Counted from the stretch's first letter, positions 1 to 7,934 are shown. The stretch is 63,290 nt of DNA from Treponema sp. (GCA_017616165.1 JAFZYR010000038.1:1-63290), one strand, 5' to 3'. The notes: generated by a model from the sequence alone, not told the origin. Numbers and translations are program-made.

Positions 1-109
1 TCTTGCACAGAAAATCTATGGTATCGAGCCAGAAAATATCTTTTTTAGGATTGTTTTCAAAATTAAGGTAATCGTCTAACCAATCTTCAAAAACTTCAAT
101 TGCATTCAT
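1..109 (-). CDS. folylpolyglutamate synthase-like protein, N-terminal fragment
   Basis: Only the first 36 codons are present, because the gene runs off the left edge. The ATG is on the minus strand at 109 and the reading frame stays open to base 1. The translated start reads MNAIEVFEDWLDDYLNFE, followed by NNPKKDIF and WLDTIDFLCK. An opening with a short acidic helix and a (Y/F)xNFE motif is typical of bacterial FolC (Mur-ligase family, adds glutamate to folates). No Walker motif can be checked in the fragment, so the assignment is an inference from the N-terminus only. It is divergent from trpS and shares a 62-base intergenic region with it. No clear ribosome binding site is visible. Confidence 0.5.
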   Translation of the reverse strand, partial: MNAIEVFEDWLDDYLNFENNPKKDIFWLDTIDFLCK

Positions 110-137
110 TGTCTTTTATTATAATTTATTTTATGAT
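109..137 (+). promoter_or_regulatory. sigma70-type promoter of trpS
   Basis: TTGTCT at 109-114 and TATGAT at 132-137 are separated by 17 bases. A start near base 144 would give a leader of about 28 bases with a GAGG ribosome binding site at 161-164 before the trpS ATG. Confidence 0.5.
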
Positions 138-171
138 AATATGCTAGAAAATTATTATTTGAGGAAAAAAA

Positions 172-1272
172 ATGAGTGATGAAATTCAATATACTGACAT
201 AAACAAAAGCTTTGAGGCTGCACTTGAACGTAGCCGCAAGATTGAAGAAGATCTTACTAAGAATCCAAAAAAGTATCGTGTTTTGACAGGTGACCGTCCT
301 ACAGGACTTTTGCACATAGGTCATTATTTTGGTTCGCTTCAGAATCGTGTACGCCTTGCAAATATGGGCGTTCCGACAATGATTCTTATTGCAGACTATC
401 AGGTTCTTACTGATCATGATGCCTTTGATAAAATAAGCCAGAACACAAAACAGCTTGTAATTGATTATCTTGCTGCAGGAATTAATCCGGATAAGCAGGA
501 TGTAATAATCTATCCTCACAGCTATGTTCCGGAATGTAACCAGCTTATGATTCCGTTCCTGACTCTTGTTTCAAACGCAGAGCTGTCACGCAACCCGACT
601 GTAAAGGAAGAAATTGAAAGTGCCGGTCTTAAAAATGTAAATGCCGGAATGTATACATATCCTGTTCATCAGGCCTGTGATATTCTTTTCTGCAAGGGAA
701 ACATTGTTCCTGTAGGTAAGGACCAGCTTCCACACCTTGAAATGACCCGTACAATTGCAAGCCGCTTTAACAAAAAGTTCTGTACCGATATGGGTAAGGA
801 ACCTGTATTCCCTGAGCCACAGGCCCTGCTTAGTAAAACACCAATGATTCTTGGTCTTGACGGAAGCCAGAAAATGTCTAAGAGCCGCGGTAATGCAATT
901 ATGCTCAGTGCAACAGAGGATGAGACTGCAGCACTCATTAAAAAGGCAAAGACAGATCAGGATCGCAACATTACTTATGATCCTGTAAACCGCCCTGAAG
1001 TTGCAAACCTTCTTATGCTCATAAGCCTTTGTACAGGTGAAGAACCTGCTGCAATTGCAGCCCGCATTGGTGACGGCGGTGGTGGTGCACTTAAAGCCAA
1101 CCTTACCGAAGCCTTGAACGAAAAGCTCCGTCCATTGCGCGAAGAAAGAAAACGCCTGGAAGCCGACCCTGAATATATCCGCAAAGTATTGCTTGATGGT
1201 GCCGCCCGCGCCCGCGAAATTGGTATTAAAACGCTCGAGGAAGTTAGAAGTGTAATGAATATGTGTATATAA
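172..1272 (+). CDS. trpS: tryptophanyl-tRNA synthetase
   Basis: Charges tRNA-Trp with tryptophan in the cytoplasm. It is a class I synthetase: the HIGH signature is at residues 48-51 (LLHIGHYFG) and the KMSKS loop is at 234-238 (QKMSKSRGN). The 366 residues are slightly longer than the roughly 330 of typical bacterial TrpRS, because of about 30 extra residues before the Rossmann fold. The ATG at 172 is preceded by GAGG at 161-164, which fixes the start. The gene stands alone, is divergent from the folC-like fragment and convergent with cca. Its stop codon is immediately followed by a palindromic repeat that probably ends both transcripts. Confidence 0.96.
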   Translation: MSDEIQYTDINKSFEAALERSRKIEEDLTKNPKKYRVLTGDRPTGLLHIGHYFGSLQNRVRLANMGVPTMILIADYQVLTDHDAFDKISQNTKQLVIDYLAAGINPDKQDVIIYPHSYVPECNQLMIPFLTLVSNAELSRNPTVKEEIESAGLKNVNAGMYTYPVHQACDILFCKGNIVPVGKDQLPHLEMTRTIASRFNKKFCTDMGKEPVFPEPQALLSKTPMILGLDGSQKMSKSRGNAIMLSATEDETAALIKKAKTDQDRNITYDPVNRPEVANLLMLISLCTGEEPAAIAARIGDGGGGALKANLTEALNEKLRPLREERKRLEADPEYIRKVLLDGAARAREIGIKTLEEVRSVMNMCI

Positions 1273-1360
1273 CGTCATTGCGAGGAGCGTAGCGACGTGG
1301 CAATCCACATATTAGAATCCATTTAAGTACATGGATTGCCGCGCTACGCTCGCAATGACG
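1273..1360. repeat. palindromic TCATTGCGAG-family repeat, copy 1
   Basis: Near-complete palindrome. The left arm at 1273-1307 begins CGTCATTGCGAG and ends TGGCAATCCA. The right arm at 1332-1360 begins TGGATTGCC and ends CTCGCAATGACG. The loop is about 24 bases. It lies between convergent trpS and cca and would form a strong hairpin in either transcript. The right arm is inside the cca reading frame and provides its last four codons and its stop. Related copies are at 11631-11673 and 60497-60617. Confidence 0.9.
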
Positions 1361-2711
1361 CAGCCACTTCAAGCAGTTTTTCTTTTGTATTCATCTCCGG
1401 GTCTTCTATAACGCAATCAAGCAGATGATTTAAAATGAGCCCAAGCTTTTTACCTTTTTCAAAGCCGGCGGCTATTAAATCATTTCCGTTTATTGCAAGA
1501 TCCTTGAGCGACAGTGCATTGTTCTTTTCAAGCTCTGTGGCAATCCTGTTTTTTAATTCAATAAGGCGCGCAATCGGTTCACTGAATCTAAAGTCTACCT
1601 TCTGATTATGCATGCCGTAAATGTCTGCTACACGCAAATCATATAAATCGTCAAGGTTTTCTTTTCCAACTCGGATTATAAAACGGCGTACTGCTGCCAC
1701 AGTCCAGTTGGGTTCATAATTAAACATGTGTTCCCTTATTAAATGGCACACGTTATCAACTACAGCATTAGGAAACTTAAGCCTGGTTAAAATCTGCTGA
1801 GTAAGCTCGGCGCCAATTCTTTCGTGATTATAAAAGGTAATCGTATCGTTTATAGTCTTTTTTGCGTCCGGTTTTCCTATGTCATGAAAAAGGGCAGCAA
1901 GCCTTACATTAAGCTTAGAGGAGGGCGCACCGTCACACGCATAGTAAAGATGATTAAGCACATCAAAATCGTGAAAGCCCCTGTAATCACTTTGAATGCA
2001 AAGGCGTCCTTTTAAAAGCTCTGGAATAAAAATATTTGTAATTCCTGTTTCTTCCATCAGCTGCAGTGCAACCGAAGGCTTATCAGAAGCAAGCATTTTT
2101 TCAAACTCATCGCGGAAGCGTTCAATCGATATTGATGCAACCTTATCAAGAATTTCTTTGTTGAAAATTTCTGAATATGTATACTTTTCTATACTAAAAC
2201 CAAGCTTACAGGCAAACCTTAGGCATCGCACAGGTCTTAGTCCGTCCTCCATAAAGCGTTCATGAGCATTGCCAACAGTACGGATTATTTTTTTCTTAAT
2301 GTCGCGTCTGCCGTTATAAGGGTCAACAATAGTACCGTCTTTTAAATCTGCGGCAATTGCATTTATGGTAAAATCGCGTCTGGCAAGGTCTTCTTCAATA
2401 GTGGCGGCGTAGTTTATGCTGTCGGGGTGTCGTCCATCAGAATAACCGCTTTCGGTTCTGAAGGTTGTAACCTCAATTTCTTCTCCCTTAAAATGTACAG
2501 TAACAGTGCCATGCTCAAAGCCAGTAGGAATTACGGTTTTAAAAAGCTTCATTACATCCTGAGGAGTAGCGTTGGTTGCAGCATCAAAATCATTGGGCTT
2601 TTTGTGCAGAAAAATATCGCGCACAGCTCCGCCAACAAGATATACCTTAAAGCCGGCCTTTTCAAAATGAGAAGCAAATTCTTTTAACAATGGGTTTATC
2701 TTAATTTTCAT
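1344..2711 (-). CDS. cca: CCA tRNA nucleotidyltransferase with HD domain
   Basis: Adds or repairs the 3' CCA end of tRNAs. This is needed here because the three tRNA genes in the window do not encode CCA. The class II nucleotidyltransferase motif GGAVRD is at residues 27-32, followed by a DFDAATNATP segment carrying the metal-binding carboxylates and by the RRDFTINAIA motif. An HD phosphohydrolase domain with FHDIGKPD begins near residue 273. The start is placed at the ATG at 2711 (MKIKINPLLK), which opens the fold correctly. An in-frame upstream start at 2729 would only add six residues. The last residues (SLRA and stop) are encoded by the right arm of the palindromic repeat at 1273-1360. 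The length of 455 residues is normal for this family. Confidence 0.93.
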   Translation of the reverse strand: MKIKINPLLKEFASHFEKAGFKVYLVGGAVRDIFLHKKPNDFDAATNATPQDVMKLFKTVIPTGFEHGTVTVHFKGEEIEVTTFRTESGYSDGRHPDSINYAATIEEDLARRDFTINAIAADLKDGTIVDPYNGRRDIKKKIIRTVGNAHERFMEDGLRPVRCLRFACKLGFSIEKYTYSEIFNKEILDKVASISIERFRDEFEKMLASDKPSVALQLMEETGITNIFIPELLKGRLCIQSDYRGFHDFDVLNHLYYACDGAPSSKLNVRLAALFHDIGKPDAKKTINDTITFYNHERIGAELTQQILTRLKFPNAVVDNVCHLIREHMFNYEPNWTVAAVRRFIIRVGKENLDDLYDLRVADIYGMHNQKVDFRFSEPIARLIELKNRIATELEKNNALSLKDLAINGNDLIAAGFEKGKKLGLILNHLLDCVIEDPEMNTKEKLLEVAASLRA

Positions 2712-2732
2712 GTAAAATCCCGGACCCAAGGT

Positions 2733-3113
2733 CTATATTCCAAGCGAAAGTCGCCTGATAACCGAAGCAAAAACAATAAAAAATACTCCCAGCACAAGCA
2801 TAAAAAGAAAAAACAGCATGGAAAAAATCGTACCGGTCTTTTTCTTTTGTATAAAAAGGAAAACTGCCTCCTGCAAAAAGGACAAAACCGTCATAATACA
2901 TAAAACTATGGCACAAAAGGACAGTATAGAAAGTATGAGCAGCTGGGTCTGATCAACAAAAGACTGATAGTTTCCAATCATATAAAGCAAAAACAGAAAA
3001 ATACAGATTAAAAAAAGCACAAAGGCAGCGTTTCTTGTAAGTCTGCTTAAGAAAACAAAAGGGAATTTATATTTTTTTTTCGCATTCTTTTGTTTCTGTT
3101 CGTCTTGAGTCAT
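2733..3113 (-). CDS. small membrane protein, unknown function
   Basis: This 126-residue protein has a basic, lysine-rich N-terminus (residues 1-25) and then three hydrophobic segments at about 27-47, 58-83 and 95-118, so it is an inner-membrane protein with a positive, probably cytoplasmic N-tail. I recognise no family. It lies 21 bases upstream of cca on the same strand and probably shares its transcript. It is divergent from the SPFH-like gene at 3164. Confidence 0.7.
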   Translation of the reverse strand: MTQDEQKQKNAKKKYKFPFVFLSRLTRNAAFVLFLICIFLFLLYMIGNYQSFVDQTQLLILSILSFCAIVLCIMTVLSFLQEAVFLFIQKKKTGTIFSMLFFLFMLVLGVFFIVFASVIRRLSLGI

Positions 3114-3134
3114 AAACTTCCTATATGTTATAAT
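3105..3134 (+). promoter_or_regulatory. promoter for the 3164 gene
   Basis: TTGAGT at 3105-3110 and a consensus TATAAT at 3129-3134 are separated by 18 bases. The -35 box overlaps the first codons of the divergent membrane-protein gene. The predicted leader is about 22 bases. Confidence 0.45.
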
Positions 3135-3163
3135 ATACTATATTTTTTAGGTATTTACAAACT

Positions 3164-3730
3164 ATGAAGAATTTTATTTGCTTTATAATACTTTTGATTT
3201 TTGCGGGCTTTGTATTTTTTGTAGGCTGGACTCAGATAAAGGTAAAGCCCGGCTACATCGGTGTAGTAGAATCAAAAACAGGCGGAATAGACAAGGATAT
3301 AATTATTCCGGGAAGCTTTTCGTGGCACAAAGAATTCCTCATTCCTTCAAATGCGAGCATTATAAAATTTGAAAATAAACCCTATAACTGCACAAAGACA
3401 ATCACAGAAAAAAGATGGCAGGGAAGTGAATATTCCTTTACCTTTCAGATTTCGCTGTCGTATCTGCCTGAATTGATTGCTGACCTCATGCAAGAAAATA
3501 AAATCTCTTCTCAGGAAGATTTAAATGAATATCTTGACGGAGTTGCAGCTTATCTTGCACAAAGAGCCAGCGAGCTTTATCTTTCAAAGTTCCTTTCCAA
3601 CGAAGCCTTTATGCCGGAAAGCTTAACAATTACAGAGCTTACCAATTCAATTGCTCTATACAAGGAATATCCTGATTTTGACATCAATATTCTGGCCCTT
3701 ACAAACTACAGTTTTTCGGGAGATTTATAG
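3164..3730 (+). CDS. membrane-anchored protein resembling the start of an SPFH/band-7 domain
   Basis: This 188-residue protein has one N-terminal membrane segment (residues 4-23) followed by a soluble domain, probably outside the cytoplasm. The sequence IKVKPGYIGVVESKTGGID, then a PGSFSWHKEF segment, resembles the first strands of SPFH/prohibitin-type domains, where a transmembrane helix is followed by a V.PG..GVV motif. It is much shorter than a typical flotillin or HflK and lacks the long coiled coil. It is 3 bases upstream of glgA and is presumably cotranscribed, although no functional link with glycogen is obvious. The family assignment is an inference; the membrane anchor is seen directly. 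Confidence 0.7.
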   Translation: MKNFICFIILLIFAGFVFFVGWTQIKVKPGYIGVVESKTGGIDKDIIIPGSFSWHKEFLIPSNASIIKFENKPYNCTKTITEKRWQGSEYSFTFQISLSYLPELIADLMQENKISSQEDLNEYLDGVAAYLAQRASELYLSKFLSNEAFMPESLTITELTNSIALYKEYPDFDINILALTNYSFSGDL

Positions 3731-3733
3731 TCT

Positions 3734-5296
3734 ATGAAGCTTTGGATTGTCAGCATGGAATGTGCCGGAATTGCAGAAGCCGGTGGTGTAAAAAACGTAA
3801 GCTTTTCTTTGTGTAAGGAGCTTGCTCTTTTAAAACACGAGGTAACACTATTTATTCCCATTTATAAATGCACCTCCTTTGATCTGATTAAGGATGTAAA
3901 GGATTATTCGGGCAAGCCTGTTCAGATAAATCACTGCGGAAAAACAGAAGCCGTAACCTACAGCACTGCAGTCTGCACCCAGGGAAACTTTAATGTTGTA
4001 TTTATAAATCATCCTTCCTTTGCAGAAAAAGAAGGGGTTTACACCTATACTGCAAATGAACAGGAAAAAAATCCTGATTTTATAAAGGGCTTTGGCCATA
4101 AAGACACGCTTTTTATGGATTCACTTTTTTCCAAGGCTGTATGCGCCTATTCTTCATGCATAGAAAAAAAGGATATTCCTGATATTATACACTGCCAGGA
4201 TGCTTCAACTGCTCTGGTGCCTTGCTTTGCGGCTAAAGACCCTGCTTACGAAAAAACAGCAACAGTTGTAACAATTCATAATGCAGGCCCTGCCTATCAT
4301 CATAATTTTTCGAGCATTGGAGAGGCTGCCTGGTATACAGGTTTGCCAGAAGCAGAGCTTGGTGGTGCCTTGAATGATTTTAAGGTTGAACCATTTCTGC
4401 TTGCTTCTAATGCAGGCGCTCATATTACCACCGTTTCCGAATATTATGCCAAGGAGCTCATAGATCCGTTTAATATTGACGTAACAGAAGGACTTTCGCC
4501 GATTTTCTTTAAGCGTTATACAAATATTAAGGGAATTACCAACGGAATTGACTTTGACCGCTATAATCCTGCAGACAAAAACGAATCGCTTTTGCCTTAT
4601 GAGTTTAATCCCGAAACCGGCGATCTTGAAGGCAAATTCAAATGCCGCGATTACTGTGTAACCGACGTTCAGTACATGCAGATTCCCGGTGTAAAAACCT
4701 ATGGCTGCATAAATGTGCGTCCTCAGGAAAAGGACAAGCAGATTTTTATTACCTACCACGGACGCATTACAAACCAGAAGGGTATTTCCGTTCTCATAAA
4801 TGCAATTCCGGCAATCTTAAACAATTATGAAACAGTAAAATTTGTAATTGCAGGGCAGGGCGAAATTAAGCTTGAACAGCAGCTTATTGAGCTTTCCCAG
4901 CGTTTTAACGGCAAGGTAATATTCCTAAACGGCTACAACCGAGAAAGTGCCCGCCTCGTAAATGCAATTGGTGACTTTATAATCCTTCCAAGCTTTTTCG
5001 AACCCTGCGGCCTGGAAGACTTTATCTCCCAGATATACGGAACTCTTCCTGTTGCCAACGCCACCGGCGGCCTGAACAAAATCCTGGATTACGAAACCGG
5101 CTTCCTTTACCGCAACAACACCCCGGAAAACTTGATAGCCAAGCTAAGTGAAGTGATCTCAATAAAACTCTACAAGCCCGCCCTCATAGAAGAAATGATC
5201 CAAAAAGCCGCCACCCACGTCCACTCCAAGTACCTCTGGCGTAATGTTATCAAAAATGAATATATACCGTTCTTTGAAAGTATACTCAAAGATTAA
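3734..5296 (+). CDS. glgA: glycogen synthase (ADP-glucose type)
   Basis: Transfers glucose from a nucleotide sugar to growing glycogen chains. The 520-residue GT5/GT-B protein has an N-terminal starch-synthase catalytic domain with AEAGGVKNVSFSL at about 14-26 in place of the usual KxGGLGDV loop. It also has a HCQDAST segment, an ITTVSEYYAKEL segment and NGIDFDRYNP. The C-terminal GT4-like half carries YHGRITNQKG and the donor-site motif PSFFEPCGLEDF. Compared with the consensus, the K of KxGG is an E, so substrate handling may differ. The start follows the 3164 gene by 3 bases. A long imperfect hairpin 4 bases after the stop probably terminates the transcript. Confidence 0.93.
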   Translation: MKLWIVSMECAGIAEAGGVKNVSFSLCKELALLKHEVTLFIPIYKCTSFDLIKDVKDYSGKPVQINHCGKTEAVTYSTAVCTQGNFNVVFINHPSFAEKEGVYTYTANEQEKNPDFIKGFGHKDTLFMDSLFSKAVCAYSSCIEKKDIPDIIHCQDASTALVPCFAAKDPAYEKTATVVTIHNAGPAYHHNFSSIGEAAWYTGLPEAELGGALNDFKVEPFLLASNAGAHITTVSEYYAKELIDPFNIDVTEGLSPIFFKRYTNIKGITNGIDFDRYNPADKNESLLPYEFNPETGDLEGKFKCRDYCVTDVQYMQIPGVKTYGCINVRPQEKDKQIFITYHGRITNQKGISVLINAIPAILNNYETVKFVIAGQGEIKLEQQLIELSQRFNGKVIFLNGYNRESARLVNAIGDFIILPSFFEPCGLEDFISQIYGTLPVANATGGLNKILDYETGFLYRNNTPENLIAKLSEVISIKLYKPALIEEMIQKAATHVHSKYLWRNVIKNEYIPFFESILKD

Positions 5297-5300
5297 ACTG

Positions 5301-5384
5301 AAAATCCTGGCACGGAGTAGAAAATACGTTCGGACAGGTTTCTTCAGCTGGCCGAATGTATTTCCTACGGGAGTGACAGGATTT
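5301..5384 (+). repeat. long imperfect hairpin after glgA, probable terminator
   Basis: The arms at 5301-5333 and 5352-5384 pair along their whole length with short, regularly spaced mismatches: AAAATCCTG with CAGGATTTT, CAC with GTG, GTAG with CTAC, AAATAC with GTATTT, and TTCGG with CCGAA. Inside the loop, CAG and CTG can extend the stem. The right arm runs into T residues (to 5387), giving a terminator-like end. The size, about 84 bases, exceeds that of a simple terminator. Confidence 0.75.
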
Positions 5385-5408
5385 TTTATTAAAATGCCCT
5401 GCATATAC

Positions 5409-5437
5409 TTGACTAAACCGTATATATTCATTATTGT
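5409..5437 (+). promoter_or_regulatory. promoter of the tRNA-Thr/tRNA-Tyr operon
   Basis: TTGACT at 5409-5414 and TATTGT at 5432-5437 are 17 bases apart. The first tRNA begins 13 bases after the -10 box. No other gene lies between this and the glgA hairpin. Confidence 0.55.
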
Positions 5438-5449
5438 ATAACAACATTT

Positions 5450-5522
5450 GCTGCTTTAGCTCAGCTGGTAGAGCACGTGATTTGTAATCTCGGGGTCGTG
5501 GGTCCAAATCCTACAAGCAGCT
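5450..5522 (+). tRNA. tRNA-Thr (anticodon TGT)
   Basis: The cloverleaf has acceptor GCTGCTT paired with AAGCAGC and discriminator T, D arm GCTC/GAGC, anticodon loop TTTGTAA, and T arm GTGGG/CCTAC. CCA is not encoded. Two features are unusual: position 55, almost always T, is C in the T loop (TCCAAAT), and the anticodon stem has a T-T mismatch at 29-41. It is followed 4 bases later by tRNA-Tyr in one transcript. Confidence 0.93.
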
Positions 5523-5526
5523 TTCT

Positions 5527-5608
5527 GGGGAGTTCGCATAGCGGCAATTGCAAGGGACTGTAAATCCCTCGGTTCACACCTCCAGAGGTTCGAGTCCTCT
5601 ACTCCCCA
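5527..5608 (+). tRNA. tRNA-Tyr (anticodon GTA)
   Basis: Class II tRNA with a long variable arm. Acceptor GGGGAGT pairs with ACTCCCC and the discriminator is A. The anticodon stem AGGGA/TCCCT carries loop CTGTAAA, and the T arm AGAGG/CCTCT has loop TTCGAGT. CCA is not encoded, consistent with reliance on Cca. It is the second gene of a Thr-Tyr operon closed by an intrinsic terminator. Confidence 0.96.
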
Positions 5609-5612
5609 TGAC

Positions 5613-5642
5613 AAAGACTTGGTTTTTACCAGGTCTTTTTTT
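5613..5642 (+). terminator. Rho-independent terminator of the tRNA operon
   Basis: GACTTGG at 5616-5622 pairs with CCAGGTC at 5629-5635 (one G-T pair) around a short T/A loop. It is followed by seven T residues and starts 5 bases after tRNA-Tyr. Confidence 0.88.
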
Positions 5643-5648
5643 ATTTAC

Positions 5649-5688
5649 AGTGATAGATTTCTAGTTTGACAAATCCCATTCTATCACT
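5649..5688. promoter_or_regulatory. inverted repeat flanking the -35 box (possible operator)
   Basis: AGTGATAGA at 5649-5657 is the exact reverse complement of TCTATCACT at 5680-5688, with centres 31 bases apart (about three helical turns). The pair brackets the TTGACA box of the next promoter, which suggests a repressor or activator site rather than a terminator. The binding protein is unknown. Confidence 0.5.
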
Positions 5689-5694
5689 TAAAAT
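5666..5694 (+). promoter_or_regulatory. strong promoter of the MBL-mltG-dnaG-rpoD operon
   Basis: A perfect TTGACA at 5666-5671 and TAAAAT at 5689-5694 are spaced by 17 bases. The predicted leader is about 28 bases and contains an AGAGGGG ribosome binding site at 5719-5725, before a GTG start. Confidence 0.7.
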
Positions 5695-5729
5695 AATAAG
5701 ACTAATAAAAAAGAATTAAGAGGGGAAAA

Positions 5730-6665
5730 GTGCTTATCCATTTCTGGGGGGTGCGAGGTTCTTTACCGACACCGCTTACACCTCAACAGGTTCAATCAAA
5801 AATAATGGCCGCTGTTCAGAGAGTCACTGCCGATGACATCAAGGATGAAGAAGCGCGTGCACGTTTTGTAGCCTCTCTGCCATCCTGGATTTTTGGAACC
5901 GCCGGTGGTAACACAACCTGTGTAGAAGTAAAATCAGCAGGAAACGAGCTTGTTTTTGATGCAGGCACCGGCTTAAGACTTTTTGGCAAATCAGGAACCC
6001 TTCCAAAAGACAAAAAATACAATTTCTTTTTTACACATTTTCACTGGGATCACATTCAGGGCTTTCCTTTTTTTGATGCAGCCTACGACCCCGAAAGTGA
6101 ATTCAACATCTATTCTCCACAGCAGGACATAAAGAAAATACTCGAAGAACAGATGAATCAGCCGTATTATCCGGTTCCTTTTGCAGCTCTCACTAAAAAA
6201 ATGAACTTTATGACCCTTATGCCGGGAAGTCCTATAAATATAGGTGACACACAGATTGTATGCTGTCCAATGTCACATCCGGGAACCTCCTATAGCTATG
6301 CAGTTATAGAAAACGGTAAAAAGTTTGTTTTTGCAACCGACGTAGAGCTCAAGTCCAAGGATTTTGACAGCTCACCGATTATGGAACGCGTATTCAAGGA
6401 TGCCGACTGCATTGTAATAGATTCTCAGTACACTGCCGAAGAAGCTTACCGCAAGCAGAACTGGGGTCATTCAGCCTTTTGTTATGCAGTAGATTTTGCA
6501 GTTCACTGGGGTATTAAAAACGTATATCTTTTCCATCATGAACCAACCTATGACGATAAAAAGCTTTATTCAATTCTTCAGGCAGCAAGATGGTACGCTC
6601 AGTACATTGCTCATGAAGATATAAACATTCAGCTTGCAAAAGAGGATATGGAAATACAGTTATGA
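5730..6665 (+). CDS. metallo-beta-lactamase-fold metallohydrolase
   Basis: A 311-residue predicted soluble hydrolase with the metal-binding HFHWDH motif at residues 103-108. An early GVRGSLPTP segment and GGNTTCVEV, typical of the branch that includes phosphodiesterases and tRNase Z-like enzymes, come before it. Later DSQYTAEE and HHEP motifs supply the remaining Asp/His ligands. Translation starts at GTG 5730, supported by AGAGGGG at 5719-5725. It is the first gene of an operon whose next gene starts inside its stop codon (ATGA overlap). The substrate cannot be told from sequence; a cyclic-nucleotide or nucleic-acid phosphodiester is plausible. Confidence 0.88.
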   Translation: MLIHFWGVRGSLPTPLTPQQVQSKIMAAVQRVTADDIKDEEARARFVASLPSWIFGTAGGNTTCVEVKSAGNELVFDAGTGLRLFGKSGTLPKDKKYNFFFTHFHWDHIQGFPFFDAAYDPESEFNIYSPQQDIKKILEEQMNQPYYPVPFAALTKKMNFMTLMPGSPINIGDTQIVCCPMSHPGTSYSYAVIENGKKFVFATDVELKSKDFDSSPIMERVFKDADCIVIDSQYTAEEAYRKQNWGHSAFCYAVDFAVHWGIKNVYLFHHEPTYDDKKLYSILQAARWYAQYIAHEDINIQLAKEDMEIQL

Positions 6666-6862
6666 TTCCAATGCCACAGGCTCCCCAGAAGCAGTTCACC
6701 TTATCTTATAATTTTAACTCAACAGAGGTCGCAGCCCTTGCACGTTTTTTGCGCGACAACGAAGAAAACCTTCCACCGGGACTGGAATTATTCTGCAAGG
6801 CACTTGAAGATTCGGTCTATAAATCGTTATCCTTAGATGAGGTTAAAAAATTTTACTCATGA
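6662..6862 (+). CDS. small conserved-looking protein, unknown function
   Basis: A 66-residue soluble protein, translationally coupled on both sides by ATGA overlaps: its ATG overlaps the stop of the MBL gene and its TGA overlaps the ATG of mltG. After a proline/glutamine-rich start, residues 13-66 look like two or three helices (STEVAALARFLRDNEENLP, then ALEDSVYKSLSLDEVKKFY). No family is recognised. The strict coupling supports a real gene. Confidence 0.75.
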   Translation: MIPMPQAPQKQFTLSYNFNSTEVAALARFLRDNEENLPPGLELFCKALEDSVYKSLSLDEVKKFYS

Positions 6863-7911
6863 AAACGAAGGGAAAAATCTTTCTTAGTATTCTGTTGCTT
6901 ATTATTCTTGCAATATTGGGCGCAGGAATCTACTGCTATTCTCAAATTACTCCCGTTGCTCAAGATGATAATTCAATAAGGTTTGAAGTTGCAAACGGAG
7001 ACTCTGTACGTAAAATTGCAGGAAAATTACAGGAAGAAGGACTTATCAAAAACGAAACCTTCTTTTATTACTTTGTAAGAAAGCCTGTCCTTTTAAAAAT
7101 ATTCTTTTCAAAAGACCCTGTTTCTGACCCAATAGTACTCAAAAGCGGAATATATCATCTGCATGCCGGCATGAATTATGCACAGCTTATAAACGAGCTT
7201 TCTTCGGGCCAGCAGGAATACATTCGTGTTTCAATTCCGGAAGGAAAAACAATTACACAGACTGCAGAAATACTCCAGGATGCAGGAATCTGTCTGGTAG
7301 ATGAATTTAAAGCTGAATGCTATGACCCAAAGCTTTTGCAGTCCTATAACATCACAGGCGAAAGTGCAGAAGGCTTTTTGTTCCCGGATACTTACTTTTT
7401 AACAGCCGGAATGACAGCCCGAGAGGTTGTCGTTCTTATGATAGACAACTTTTTTACAAAGGTTCAGGAAATCCCTGGCTTTATGGAGCTTGAACCTCAG
7501 AAAATGTACGAAACAGTTATTCTTGCTTCAATTGTAGAGCGCGAATACCGTGTAGAAGACGAAGCACCTCTTATTGCAAGTGTATTTACAAACCGTCTGC
7601 GCCAGAATATTGGTTTGTATTCGTGTGCAACAATCGTTTACATCCTTACCGAAATTGAAAATCGTCCGCATCCCGAGCGCGTGCTTCTTGAGGATACAAA
7701 AATAGACAGCCCGTACAACACTTATAAATGGGCAGGACTTACTCCGGGTCCAATTTCTAATCCCGGAATGGTTGCCTTAAAGGCTGCAGCAAATCCTCCA
7801 AAGACAAATTATTACTTTTTCCAGGTTGCCGATGCTAACGAAGGAAGGCATGTATTTACAACAACCTTTGATGAACACAAGGCAAGTCACAACTTAAGCA
7901 CTAAGAATTAG
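6859..7911 (+). CDS. mltG: endolytic murein transglycosylase MltG (YceG-like)
   Basis: Cleaves nascent glycan strands at the inner membrane and so sets glycan length during wall growth. The 350-residue protein has a short basic N-tail, one membrane anchor (residues 7-28), a LysM-like segment (FEVANGDSVRKIAGKLQEEG) and a YceG domain. The domain holds the catalytic-glutamate motif LASIVEREYRVEDE near residue 230 and the conserved ending of the family (PYNTYKWAGLTPGPISNPG). Length is normal. It overlaps the preceding small gene by 4 bases and is followed by dnaG after 23 bases. Confidence 0.93.
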   Translation: MKTKGKIFLSILLLIILAILGAGIYCYSQITPVAQDDNSIRFEVANGDSVRKIAGKLQEEGLIKNETFFYYFVRKPVLLKIFFSKDPVSDPIVLKSGIYHLHAGMNYAQLINELSSGQQEYIRVSIPEGKTITQTAEILQDAGICLVDEFKAECYDPKLLQSYNITGESAEGFLFPDTYFLTAGMTAREVVVLMIDNFFTKVQEIPGFMELEPQKMYETVILASIVEREYRVEDEAPLIASVFTNRLRQNIGLYSCATIVYILTEIENRPHPERVLLEDTKIDSPYNTYKWAGLTPGPISNPGMVALKAAANPPKTNYYFFQVADANEGRHVFTTTFDEHKASHNLSTKN

Positions 7912-7934
7912 GAGCGGGGAGAATAAAGGGTAAT

